DNA of 14,011 bases from contig JANPGU010000228.1 of NCBI GenBank assembly GCA_031424095.1, positions 1-14,011 of the forward strand, written 5' to 3'. Below are positions 7,242-14,011 of the stretch, in pieces (position 1 is the stretch's first letter; each line of letters opens with the position of its first letter). Below the pieces are notes generated by a model. It made no database searches. It was not told where the DNA came from and saw nothing but the letters and a program-made list of their open reading frames with translations. The stretch comes from ZC4RG30 sp031424095 (lineage in GTDB: Bacteria; Pseudomonadota; Gammaproteobacteria; Steroidobacterales; Steroidobacteraceae). A program made the position numbers and the translations under genes.

Positions 7242-8257
7242 CGCTGCATCGCGGCCAGCACGTCCGCATAGTGGCGCGCGGCAACATCCGGATGCGAGCG
7301 CAGCCGGCCCTTCAGAGTATTGAGCCCCACATCCCGGTAAAGCGGATTGGCCGGATCGCTGGCCGGACCGCGTGCGTCGGCCGCAAGCCGCGGCGGCAGC
7401 GTGAGGTGCGGCACGGTCGCGCCCAGACCTGCGGCCAGGAAGAATGCGATGGAGAAGCGTTCGACACCTGCGGCAGGTGCCAGCACGCGATGGACAGTGG
7501 CGCGCAAATAACCATTGGTGGCAAGCTCCAGCAGTTCGCCCGTGTTCACGACAAAACTGCCGGCCAGTGGCGGCACATCGATCCAGCGCCCGTCCAGATC
7601 CTGCGCCTGCAGGCCGCCCACCTCGTCCTGCAGCAGCAGCGTCAGCAGTTCGCTGTCCTTGTGCGCACCGCAACCCTGCTCATCCGCGGCAACATCGCGT
7701 CCCGGATAACGGATGGTTTTGACCACCTGATTGGGCAAAGGCTGCAGCAGGGCATCGAGGCTGTCCGCGGGCTGTTCGAGTGCCAGTGCAAAGGCCTGCA
7801 GCAGACGGCGGGCGACACCACCGGCGGCTTCGTGCCAGTTCAGGAATGCGGTGCGCAGGGCGGGCAGCGCGCGCGGCCACTGATTCGGACCCTGCAACCG
7901 CCGCCATGGCGGGTCGCCGGCCGCCATTGCCAGCGCTGGCACTTCAAGGCCGATGTCGATCTGCTCGCGCCAGTCCACGCTGCCGCCGGTGCGCTCCTGC
8001 CCCAGGCGCGTATAGCCGCGGAAGTGGCGCGAGTTGGCCATCTGGATCTGCTGCTTTTCGGCCTCCGGCAAGGCGAAAAATGCACGTGACAGGTCGAACA
8101 GTTCCCGCGTCTGTGACGACGGCAGGCCATGCCCGACCAGATAGAAGAAGCCGACATCGCGCGCGGCTGCGCGCAGCGCATGAAGAAAGGCAGGTTGCGC
8201 AGCGGGTGCATTGAATTCCCGCAGATCAAGTACTGGCAGGCTCAGAACAGTGCCCAC
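7238..8257 (-). CDS. Isopenicillin-N-synthase-like 2-oxoglutarate/Fe(II) oxygenase
   Basis: 339 residues, no signal peptide, so cytoplasmic. The N-terminal non-haem dioxygenase domain is typical (Leu-Pro-Val-Leu-Asp-Leu at 7-12; Gly-Phe-Phe-Tyr-Leu-Val-Gly-His-Gly-Leu at 36-45). The catalytic jelly-roll has the iron ligands His199-x-Asp201 and His256, and the co-substrate pair Arg267-x-Ser269. All key residues are present, so an active enzyme is expected: hydroxylation, desaturation or ring chemistry using O2 and usually 2-oxoglutarate. I chose GTG 8257 because homologues begin just before Leu-Pro-Val-Leu-Asp-Leu; a GTG at 8305 is also in frame. This start overlaps the end of the upstream gene by 16 bases, implying coupled translation. 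It is the last gene of the minus-strand operon. The substrate is unknown. Confidence 0.88.
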   Translation of the reverse strand: MGTVLSLPVLDLREFNAPAAQPAFLHALRAAARDVGFFYLVGHGLPSSQTRELFDLSRAFFALPEAEKQQIQMANSRHFRGYTRLGQERTGGSVDWREQIDIGLEVPALAMAAGDPPWRRLQGPNQWPRALPALRTAFLNWHEAAGGVARRLLQAFALALEQPADSLDALLQPLPNQVVKTIRYPGRDVAADEQGCGAHKDSELLTLLLQDEVGGLQAQDLDGRWIDVPPLAGSFVVNTGELLELATNGYLRATVHRVLAPAAGVERFSIAFFLAAGLGATVPHLTLPPRLAADARGPASDPANPLYRDVGLNTLKGRLRSHPDVAARHYADVLAAMQR

Positions 8258-9459
8258 TTGATGCTCAACCCGGCCGACGTCTGATTGGGGATGACGTCCC
8301 GCCACAACGTACGGCCCAGTGCCAGGCTGAGCCAGACCCCGTGGTCGAGGCGCCCGTCCAAGCCAATGCTGATCCTGGTGAGTGTGTCATTGCGTTGCCC
8401 GCCGAACCAGTCGTGGATCACGGCGGCCTCGATGTTGCCATTCACGCGCGAGCTGCCACCACGCAGCCTCAATGAGGCCACCAGCTCGTCGGCGTCGCTG
8501 AAACTGCGCGGCTGCCGCGGATTGAGCAGGGGCTCGTTCAGCCGGTACAGCAATTGGGTGAGAACCTGGAAATGCGCGCCAAGATATGAGGGAGTATAGG
8601 TCGGCAGCGTGCCCAGCTGGTCGAACCCGAGGGCCTGCGTTGCGTACAGGACCATGCCTTTGGGTTTGAGCGAACCCAGATTATCAAGGTCGTTGCGGAA
8701 CGAAGGCGAAATCCCCAGTGCAAATCCGGTCGCATTCCACGCATAGGCCGCCACCTCCCGATCGGCCCGACAGCGCTTCATCCCCTGCCTCACGATTTCC
8801 TGCATCACAGCGCGATAGCGATCCTGCGCGTCACGCCATTGCACCTGAATATCATCACGTTGCTGCGGCGTGTCTGCCTGTCGCAGCTGCTCCGCCAGCG
8901 CTGCCTCCTGTTCGCGCAGGGCTTGCAGCGCCTCAGGCGGTGTCACCTTGCGCTCGAAGCAGTCCTGCAGCGAGCCGGGGCCACGGTGCACGCGCGGGTC
9001 GCGCTGCTGGTGGAAGACGATGCGCAGCGTCGGCGCGAAGCGCGTGGACCTGTCCTGCGAACTTTCGCCCTTGCTCACGGCCACCGAAAGCTGCAGGCGC
9101 GATACCGTGCGCTGCGAATGACTGCGCTGGTAATTCTCCAACGTCACCTCTCTTCCTGCCAGAAGTGTGGGAGCGAAGTCGATGCCAATGGCAGCGTGTG
9201 GATTGCCGTAATCGTCAATGACCTGCGCGGCGGAGAACGCCATGTCGGTGGATCCCAGCGCCTGGGCGGTGAGGAAAGGCGCCACACCCAGTGCGGTGAA
9301 GCTGGCCGGTTCGGGCCCCGCGACGTCGAGATGGGTCTCGCGCAAGTCCGTATATCGTTCGACATCGGCGAACCAGGATTCGGCCGACTGGGATAATCCG
9401 CTGTAAGCGAGTGTGCAGGTCAGCCCGACAAACCGGGTGAGCCGCGACCCCCTGCTCAC
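8242..9459 (-). CDS. Exported outer-membrane-type protein with central coiled coil, function unknown
   Basis: 405 residues, starting at GTG 9459 inside a GTGA overlap with the dehydrogenase stop. The signal peptide is about 1-26 (cleavage after SQSA). Residues 60-150 and 240-405 have alternating hydrophobic/polar strands typical of a beta barrel, and the last residue is Phe (Lys-Trp-Ala-Leu-Phe), the usual outer-membrane-barrel ending. Between them, about 174-228 is a Gln/Glu/Arg/Ala-rich helical segment predicted to be a coiled coil, flanked by Cys167 and Cys230, which could close it as a disulfide-bonded hairpin. I do not recognise the family. Position between a periplasmic PQQ dehydrogenase and an oxygenase suggests an accessory or transport role for the same compound; this is inference. 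Confidence 0.78.
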   Translation of the reverse strand: MSRGSRLTRFVGLTCTLAYSGLSQSAESWFADVERYTDLRETHLDVAGPEPASFTALGVAPFLTAQALGSTDMAFSAAQVIDDYGNPHAAIGIDFAPTLLAGREVTLENYQRSHSQRTVSRLQLSVAVSKGESSQDRSTRFAPTLRIVFHQQRDPRVHRGPGSLQDCFERKVTPPEALQALREQEAALAEQLRQADTPQQRDDIQVQWRDAQDRYRAVMQEIVRQGMKRCRADREVAAYAWNATGFALGISPSFRNDLDNLGSLKPKGMVLYATQALGFDQLGTLPTYTPSYLGAHFQVLTQLLYRLNEPLLNPRQPRSFSDADELVASLRLRGGSSRVNGNIEAAVIHDWFGGQRNDTLTRISIGLDGRLDHGVWLSLALGRTLWRDVIPNQTSAGLSIKWALF

Positions 9460-11507
9460 TGGAATAGATCACCCACGACATAGGCACTCACGGCCTGAAT
9501 CTGCTCGGCCGAGAGCGCTGCGCCGAAAGGCGGCATGTTCTTCCGACCCTCCTTCACCGTTCGCATCACCAGTTCCAGATCACTCATCTTGTTCAGCGGC
9601 GCTCCGCCGCCATGCCCGCCCTTGCCGTCCGCGCCGTGGCAGGGAAGGCAGGCCTGCTTGAATACCTGCGCACCGGACAGGGTGTCGCGCGCAGGGGCGG
9701 CTGCCGCAGCCGGCGGCGCGACCACTGCGCGTGCTTCTGTGTCACGTTCCTTCGCCGGTGGCAGCGTGCCATCCAGCGCGAACAGCCACACACTGTCGCC
9801 CTTGGCGCTGCCGGCCAGCACATTGCCCGCCGAGTAGGCGATCACATACTGCTTGCCGCCCTGCTCGAACAGACTCACTGTGGCATTCATTCCCGCCCCG
9901 GTCTGGAATTGCCAGAGCATCTTCCCGTTGTCGGCATCGAGCGCGGTGAGCCGGCCGTCATTGCGGCCGACGAACACGAGACCGCTCGCCGTCGCCACCG
10001 AACCGCTGTAGCACTGATCCAGCCAGCGCTGGCGCCAGACCAGCTTGTTCGTGCGCACATCCACAGCGGCGAAGATGCCGCTGCGGGGCAAGGCTGCAAA
10101 GCCCACTGCCCCGCCGAGGTATGACTTGCCAGTGACGGGCGGCTCGTTGTCCGTGTGCCCGCCCGTGAAATTGCCAGGCACATCCGACGCACAGACGAAC
10201 AGCTGATGCCGCACGGGGTCGTAGGAACTGGGCGGCCAGTTGGCGCCTCCGAACAGGCTGGGGCTCGCGATCACGCCCTTCGCGCCGAAGAACGGCGTGA
10301 AGATGCGGCCGCCGTTCACCAGTTCATAGCCTTCCGGCGCAACGTCCACCTGTTGCGAAACGATGGCATCGCCGCGCGGGTAAGGTTGTGTCGCCGCCGT
10401 TGCCTGGCGAGCCTCCTGCGGCACGGCGCGCTCATCGATTCCAATCAGCGGCAGGCCGGTGACGCGATCCAGGATATACGTCCAGCCGGTCTTGCCCACC
10501 TGCGCCAGGCCCTTGCGTGGTGCGCCATTGATGGTCGCGTCGAACAGCACGACGGGATTCGGCGCGTCGTAGTCCCAGATGTCGTGATGCACCTGCTGGA
10601 AATGCCAGCGGTACTTGCCGGTGCGCGCATCGAGCGCAACGATCGACGCCGTGTAGAGATTGTCGCCCGGACGCACCGAACCGTTGAAATCCGGGCTGGG
10701 GTTGCCGGTGGAGAAGTAGAGCAGACCGAGGGCTGGATCCACCGCCGGCGTCTGCCACACCGTGCCACCGCCGCGCTTCCAGGCATCACTGCTGGCGGGC
10801 CAGGTGTCATGTCCCGGCTCGCCTGGGCCCGGGATGGTGTTGAAGGTCCACAGCAGCTTGCCATCGCGGGCATCGAAAGCCTTCACCTTTCCCCGTACAC
10901 CGTTTTCCGCTCCGGAGAAGCCGGTGATCACCATGCCGTCGTAGTAAAGCGGCGCGCCGGTGATGGAATAGCCGTCCTGCCAGCGCTCGGCCTGTACCGA
11001 CCACAGCTGCTTGCCCGTGCGCTGATCGAGCGCGACGAGTCGACCATCCAGCGCGCCGAAGAACAGCTTGCCCTCGCCGAGGCCGGCACCGCGGTTCGTC
11101 CAGCCACAGCAGACGGTGGAGATCGCGGGATCCAGCCGCGCCGCATAGGTCCATACGATGGCGCCCGTCGCGATATCCAGTGCAAAAACGTCATTGGCGC
11201 CCGTGGTGATGTAAGCCCGACCGTCGTGGACGATGGGCTGCGCCGCGCCCGAATACTGCGGGCCGATGCCGGAGCCATTCAGATGGGTGCGCCACACGCC
11301 CTTGAGCTGCGCGACATTCTGCCTGTCGATGAGCGTCAGGGGGGAGTAGCGCTGGTTGAACAGGTTGCCGCCGTTGGTTGGCCAGCCCGCTCGCGGCGAC
11401 TGGATCAATGCGGCTGGCGAGAAGGCATCTGCCTTGCTGTCGGCCGCCGCTGTAGCCGGCTGCTGGCCGATGAGCAGGAGCATCAGAACTGCGCAGGTCT
11501 TGTTCAT
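9456..11507 (-). CDS. PQQ-dependent alcohol dehydrogenase with fused C-terminal cytochrome c (quinohaemoprotein)
   Basis: 683 residues; ATG 11507 with AAGGGGAA just upstream and a signal peptide (1-21, cleavage after ATAA), so periplasmic. It oxidises an alcohol with PQQ and passes electrons to its own haem. The beta-propeller domain (about 30-585) shows the vicinal Cys133-Cys134 in Thr-Val-Cys-Cys-Gly-Trp, and the expected metal ligands Glu201 (Ser-Gly-Ala-Glu) and Asn269 (Thr-Gly-Asn-Pro). The catalytic Asp312 is in Trp-Asp-Tyr-Asp, and the +2 residue Asp314 matches the lanthanide-binding aspartate of XoxF/PedH-type enzymes. After an Ala/Pro-rich linker (about 590-608) comes a cytochrome c domain with Cys-Leu-Pro-Cys-His (620-624) and likely axial Met658 in Asn-Met-Pro-Pro-Phe. 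The length fits type II quinohaemoproteins. The ATGA and GTGA overlaps tie it to both neighbours. No pqq biosynthesis genes are in the window. Confidence 0.94.
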   Translation of the reverse strand: MNKTCAVLMLLLIGQQPATAAADSKADAFSPAALIQSPRAGWPTNGGNLFNQRYSPLTLIDRQNVAQLKGVWRTHLNGSGIGPQYSGAAQPIVHDGRAYITTGANDVFALDIATGAIVWTYAARLDPAISTVCCGWTNRGAGLGEGKLFFGALDGRLVALDQRTGKQLWSVQAERWQDGYSITGAPLYYDGMVITGFSGAENGVRGKVKAFDARDGKLLWTFNTIPGPGEPGHDTWPASSDAWKRGGGTVWQTPAVDPALGLLYFSTGNPSPDFNGSVRPGDNLYTASIVALDARTGKYRWHFQQVHHDIWDYDAPNPVVLFDATINGAPRKGLAQVGKTGWTYILDRVTGLPLIGIDERAVPQEARQATAATQPYPRGDAIVSQQVDVAPEGYELVNGGRIFTPFFGAKGVIASPSLFGGANWPPSSYDPVRHQLFVCASDVPGNFTGGHTDNEPPVTGKSYLGGAVGFAALPRSGIFAAVDVRTNKLVWRQRWLDQCYSGSVATASGLVFVGRNDGRLTALDADNGKMLWQFQTGAGMNATVSLFEQGGKQYVIAYSAGNVLAGSAKGDSVWLFALDGTLPPAKERDTEARAVVAPPAAAAAPARDTLSGAQVFKQACLPCHGADGKGGHGGGAPLNKMSDLELVMRTVKEGRKNMPPFGAALSAEQIQAVSAYVVGDLFQ

Positions 11508-11764
11508 GCATTCCCCTTCAACTGGTCCGTTCGCGTCGCACCCACCTGCCGGGTGAACCCGACAAGCGAGTCCCAATCGCGGCTGGCACGGTAGTGCAAC
11601 CCCTCATTGATCACTCCGAATCCATTCGCAACCGCAGCTTCGACCACCTTGCGATGATAGTCCCTCAGGCAGGAAATGCCGCGCGCGTCGTTGAGCAGTT
11701 CGAAGCCGCCGGCGTTGGTCATGAGCCTGCCCGACTGCTGGGGAAGCATTCCTCGAATTTGCAT
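11504..11764 (-). CDS. Truncated homocysteine S-methyltransferase-like ORF
   Basis: 86 residues. A strong ribosome binding site (GAGGGAGG, six bases before the ATG) and an ATGA overlap with the dehydrogenase start suggest real translation. The sequence resembles only the N-terminal part of homocysteine S-methyltransferase family proteins: Leu-Pro-Gln-x-Ser-Gly-x-Leu (7-14), Phe-Glu-Leu-Leu-Asn-Asp-x-x-Gly (21-29), Leu-Arg-Asp-Tyr (33-36) and Tyr-Arg-Ala-Ser-Arg-Asp-Trp (58-64). Compared with the family as I recall it, about twenty residues seem missing after residue 20 (the Glu-Thr-Thr-Leu-Ile-type segment). Everything past about residue 75, including the zinc-binding cysteines, is absent. 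Methyltransferase activity is therefore not expected. It may be a relic kept because it delivers ribosomes to the dehydrogenase, or a short protein of its own. Confidence 0.62.
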   Translation of the reverse strand: MQIRGMLPQQSGRLMTNAGGFELLNDARGISCLRDYHRKVVEAAVANGFGVINEGLHYRASRDWDSLVGFTRQVGATRTDQLKGNA

Positions 11765-11770
11765 GACCTG

Positions 11771-11778
11771 CCTCCCTC
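11771..11778 (-). promoter_or_regulatory. Strong ribosome binding site GAGGGAGG at the operon's first ORF
   Basis: It lies six bases upstream of the ATG at 11764 and is the strongest Shine-Dalgarno match noticed in the window. It supports translation of the truncated methyltransferase-like ORF and, through the overlaps, of the whole operon. Confidence 0.6.
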
Positions 11779-11820
11779 TTTTTCGCCATCAATACCACGT
11801 ATGGATTTCGACGACACTGC

Positions 11821-11839
11821 CCACTACATACTCTAGTGG
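11821..11839. promoter_or_regulatory. Operator-like palindrome CCACTA-N7-TAGTGG
   Basis: Perfect six-base arms (11821-11826 and 11834-11839) around a seven-base spacer give a 19-bp symmetric site about 57 bases upstream of the operon's first ATG. It covers the candidate -10 hexamer at 11830-11835, where a repressor would block transcription. No regulator gene is in the window to pair with it. Confidence 0.4.
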
Positions 11840-11859
11840 CAGCAACAGAGGAATGGCAA
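11830..11859 (-). promoter_or_regulatory. Candidate promoter for the dehydrogenase operon
   Basis: On the minus strand, TTGCCA (11854-11859; five of six consensus -35 bases) lies 18 bases from TAGAGT (11830-11835; four of six -10 bases). Transcription would begin near 11823, leaving a leader of about 60 bases before the ATG at 11764. The match is reasonable but unremarkable for sigma-70. Confidence 0.35.
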
Positions 11860-11905
11860 AACAGCGCTGGCGCAATCCACCCACGATCCCTTGCGCAACA
11901 ATTGT

Positions 11906-11937
11906 CGCTGCCCCCGTGGAGACAGGCGGGGGCAGCG
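11906..11937 (-). terminator. Strong 11-bp GC hairpin between receptor and operon
   Basis: CGCTGCCCCCG (11906-11916) and CGGGGGCAGCG (11927-11937) pair perfectly around a ten-base loop. It lies about 70 bases past the receptor stop and upstream of the candidate operon promoter, where a terminator for the receptor transcript is expected. No T tract follows on either strand, so intrinsic termination would be weak. Confidence 0.45.
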
Positions 11938-11953
11938 TTGGTGCGCATCCTTC

Positions 11954-11972
11954 GCGCGCCTCACAGGCGCGC
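11954..11972 (-). terminator. Second GC hairpin downstream of the receptor
   Basis: GCGCGCCT (11954-11961) and AGGCGCGC (11965-11972) form an eight-bp stem with a three-base loop, extendable by CTT/AAG with one bulge. It is the first of two hairpins met by a transcript leaving the receptor gene; no T run. It may stabilise the 3' end or help termination. Confidence 0.4.
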
Positions 11973-12008
11973 AAGCGTGGGCTTAGTGCAGAGTGCCTCT
12001 GCTGTGCG

Positions 12009-14011
12009 TTAGAAGCTGCGGCGCAAGGTCAGCGCGACTTCCCTGCCCCTGGCGGGTGCCCCAGTGCGGCCGTAGACAAATGCGTTGCCGGCATTGGTGC
12101 GCTCCGGGCCGAGCTGGTACCAGTAGAACTTGTCGAACAGGTTCTCTGCACTGATTGCGGCAGACCATTTTCTGCCAGCAGACTCGTAGGTCAGCCGCGC
12201 GTTGACCAGTCTGTACGACGGAATGATGTTGAATGGATCGAGCTGCGGCAGTCCGATGGAGCCGCCGTTGGTGCGCTCACCCTGGTAAAACATGTCGAGG
12301 CGCGGGGTCACCGAGCCGCTCGTGCCCATGTCGATCACATACTGCGCACCCAGGCTGTAACTGAACCGCGGCTGCTCGCGAACACTGGGGTCGAGGTAGC
12401 CGTCCTGAGTCGACGGAACCCCGCTTGTGTACTTGTAGAAGCCCGCGGTTGCATTGAGGTTCAGGTTGCGAATCGGCTCGGCAGTGATTTCCAGTTCCGC
12501 GCCCTTGGCCTTGCCAGGTGCACTGTAATAGTTGAACCAGAACACGCCGTTCCCGGGGGGCTGACCAGCAAGCTGGGTGCCGGCGGGGCACAGGGGCGTA
12601 CCAAACGGAATATATGGACCCGGGTCCGGACCAGTCGGGCTGCAAGACTGCCCAAACCGGTTGTTGACCCGCGGATCGTAGTCGTTGAGAAACAAGGAGG
12701 CATTGATGCGCAGCCGACGATCCAGAAAATCAGTCTTTGCGCCGATTTCGTACGCCAGGATCTCCTCTTTCGACACCGGCAGCAGCTGGTTTGGCGCCCA
12801 CGGACGCGGCTGGGCACCGTCCGAACGGAATCCGGTAGATGCCATGACGTACAGCATCGCGTTGTCGTTGACCTTGTAGTCGGCACTGATCTTCCAGTCA
12901 AAGTGTGAAGATCCGAACTTCAGGGGCGTGGCGATCGTCAAATAATTCGTATGATCGAACGCGAAAGTCTTGTCTTCGCTGGTCTCGCGCACGCCCGCAG
13001 TCAGCGACAGCGCATCGGTCAACTTGAGCGCCATGTGGGCGAAGGCCGACTTGCTCTTGGTAGTGAAGTGATCGTTCTGGTTGAAGTTGGGAATGATGCC
13101 GAGGAAACTCAGCGCACCAAAGGCCACATAGCCACCGAGCTCGGACTTCGAGTCGAAATAGAAGGCGCCGAGCGTCCAGTCGAGACGCTTGGCAAACAGG
13201 TCACCAGTCAATTGAAGCTCGATCGAATCCTGCGCATGCGTCTGGAGGTTGTAGGTGCCGATGCCACCGATCGGATACAGGGCGGGGCCCGCCCACTCAC
13301 TGTCATAGCCCCGATGCGCAGCGATACCCTTCAGGTGAACAGATTCGCTGATGTTGTAGTCCATCTTGGCGGAGGAACTCCACGTGTCGGTGATCTGGGC
13401 GCGCGGCAGATTGAGGTTGGTGACAGGATCGTTCCAGCTCTGATAGCTCGTGAACGGGTTGCTGGCGGTGACGAATCGATTGTCGTCATAGCGCACGCCA
13501 AATCGCGGCTGGATGGCCAGGTCGTTGTATATCTTGTCGAGGCCAGCACTCTGCACCCCCGACAGCAGTGTCTGTGCTCCCGGCTGCGCGTTGGTGTGGG
13601 AATAATCGGCTGAGAGGTTGAATTCCAGGTCGTCGGTGGCGAGGAAACGCAGCATCGCCTTCAGCGCCTGGCTCTCCGAGCCACCGTTCTCGCCAGTCTT
13701 GCAATTGCCCTGTCGCTTCTCGTTGGACGGTGCGTAGACCGGCAGCGTGCCAGCCAGCGCCGGAGTGCCATTGGCCCGCATCTGGCAGGCAAAATCCAGC
13801 GTGTCCTGATAACCGTCGATGCGCTTGGCTACACCTGTCACCCGCATGAACAGGTTGTCCCGCACTGCGAAGTCGAAGCCGGCTTTGATGTCCATGCGTC
13901 GGGACGTGCCGTAGGTCGCCTCCACATAGCCTGTGTCATCGCCCTTGGGCTGGCTTGATATCAGGCGTATGGCCCCGCCCAGCGCATTCTTGCCGAACAG
14001 CGTGCCCTGGG
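12009..14011 (-). CDS. TonB-dependent outer-membrane receptor, partial
   Basis: The N-terminus (signal peptide, TonB box, most of the plug) lies beyond the right edge; 666 residues are visible, ending in Arg-Ser-Phe, the usual barrel terminus. The visible part opens with the plug signature Gln-Gly-Thr-Leu-Phe-Gly-Lys-Asn-Ala-Leu-Gly-Gly-Ala-Ile, then a 22-strand-type barrel with Asp-rich loops. Late signatures are Lys-Gly-Ala-Glu-Leu-Glu and Ala-Glu-Asn-Leu-Phe-Asp-Lys-Phe-Tyr. Two cysteine pairs sit in presumed extracellular loops (Phe-Ala-Cys with Asn-Cys-Lys near the start, and Ser-Cys-Ser with Leu-Cys-Pro further on), probably disulfides. It imports a ligand using TonB energy; the ligand is not readable. 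It lies upstream of the dehydrogenase operon on the same strand, probably as a separate transcript, with hairpins between. Confidence 0.93.
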   Translation of the reverse strand, partial: QGTLFGKNALGGAIRLISSQPKGDDTGYVEATYGTSRRMDIKAGFDFAVRDNLFMRVTGVAKRIDGYQDTLDFACQMRANGTPALAGTLPVYAPSNEKRQGNCKTGENGGSESQALKAMLRFLATDDLEFNLSADYSHTNAQPGAQTLLSGVQSAGLDKIYNDLAIQPRFGVRYDDNRFVTASNPFTSYQSWNDPVTNLNLPRAQITDTWSSSAKMDYNISESVHLKGIAAHRGYDSEWAGPALYPIGGIGTYNLQTHAQDSIELQLTGDLFAKRLDWTLGAFYFDSKSELGGYVAFGALSFLGIIPNFNQNDHFTTKSKSAFAHMALKLTDALSLTAGVRETSEDKTFAFDHTNYLTIATPLKFGSSHFDWKISADYKVNDNAMLYVMASTGFRSDGAQPRPWAPNQLLPVSKEEILAYEIGAKTDFLDRRLRINASLFLNDYDPRVNNRFGQSCSPTGPDPGPYIPFGTPLCPAGTQLAGQPPGNGVFWFNYYSAPGKAKGAELEITAEPIRNLNLNATAGFYKYTSGVPSTQDGYLDPSVREQPRFSYSLGAQYVIDMGTSGSVTPRLDMFYQGERTNGGSIGLPQLDPFNIIPSYRLVNARLTYESAGRKWSAAISAENLFDKFYWYQLGPERTNAGNAFVYGRTGAPARGREVALTLRRSF

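Noticed and set aside
7109..8089. 326-aa open frame on the plus strand
   Set aside because: Antisense to the Fe(II) oxygenase, whose ligands and fold motifs are clear; the product is Gln/Arg-rich low-information sequence.
10155..11594. 479-aa open frame on the plus strand
   Set aside because: Lies antisense to the PQQ dehydrogenase, which has signal peptide, haem and metal motifs; the plus-strand product is Arg/Ala-rich without any motif. High GC content makes such frames common.
11676..12908. 410-aa open frame on the plus strand
   Set aside because: Crosses the intergenic hairpins and runs antisense to the TonB receptor; no coherent motifs.

Overview
The window is GC-rich, densely coded DNA from a Gram-negative bacterium. 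Nearly every protein carries a Sec-type signal peptide, and there are a TonB-dependent receptor, a second likely outer-membrane protein and a CBM9/DUF5916 protein. These families are typical of catabolic Gammaproteobacteria (Steroidobacterales/Nevskiales-like) or sphingomonads. The taxonomic guess comes from recalled family distribution, not a search. I found no tRNA, rRNA, transposase, integrase, CRISPR array or transcription-regulator gene.

Left part (1-5168). On the minus strand are a SnoaL-like protein cut by the left edge (1-260) and, just upstream of it, a small ORF (290-526). The plus strand carries an exported hypothetical protein (625-1179) and an exported alpha/beta hydrolase (1217-2176). 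An exported protein with two tandem SnoaL-like domains (2181-3080, minus) converges on that hydrolase with only 4 bp between the stops. After a divergent promoter region containing a phased inverted repeat come a small exported protein (3225-3545) and a second, unrelated exported alpha/beta hydrolase (3744-5168).

Middle (5314-7241). A CBM9/DUF5916 outer-membrane-type gene is broken in two frames near 6165-6201. The two halves do not simply abut. The segment that normally joins them in this family appears to be missing, so this looks like a deletion plus frameshift, i.e. a pseudogene. Its stop shares the tetranucleotide CTAG with the stop of the next gene, which converges on it.

Right part (7238-14011, all minus). 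A compact operon reads, in transcription order: a truncated homocysteine S-methyltransferase-like ORF (11504-11764), a PQQ-dependent alcohol dehydrogenase fused to a C-terminal cytochrome c (9456-11507), an unrecognised exported outer-membrane-type protein with a central coiled coil (8242-9459), and an isopenicillin-N-synthase-like 2-oxoglutarate/Fe(II) oxygenase (7238-8257). All three junctions overlap (ATGA, GTGA and 16 bp), which predicts translational coupling. A TonB-dependent receptor cut by the right edge (12009-14011) lies upstream on the same strand. It is separated from the operon by 244 bp holding two strong hairpins, a candidate promoter and an operator-like palindrome.

Inferred working model: an outer-membrane uptake or export step, periplasmic PQQ/cytochrome oxidation of an alcohol, and a cytoplasmic oxygenase act on one compound. 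The dehydrogenase carries the Asp-x-Asp pattern of lanthanide-dependent PQQ enzymes. The exported hydrolases and SnoaL-like proteins to the left fit a catabolic accessory region, but the substrate cannot be read from the sequence.
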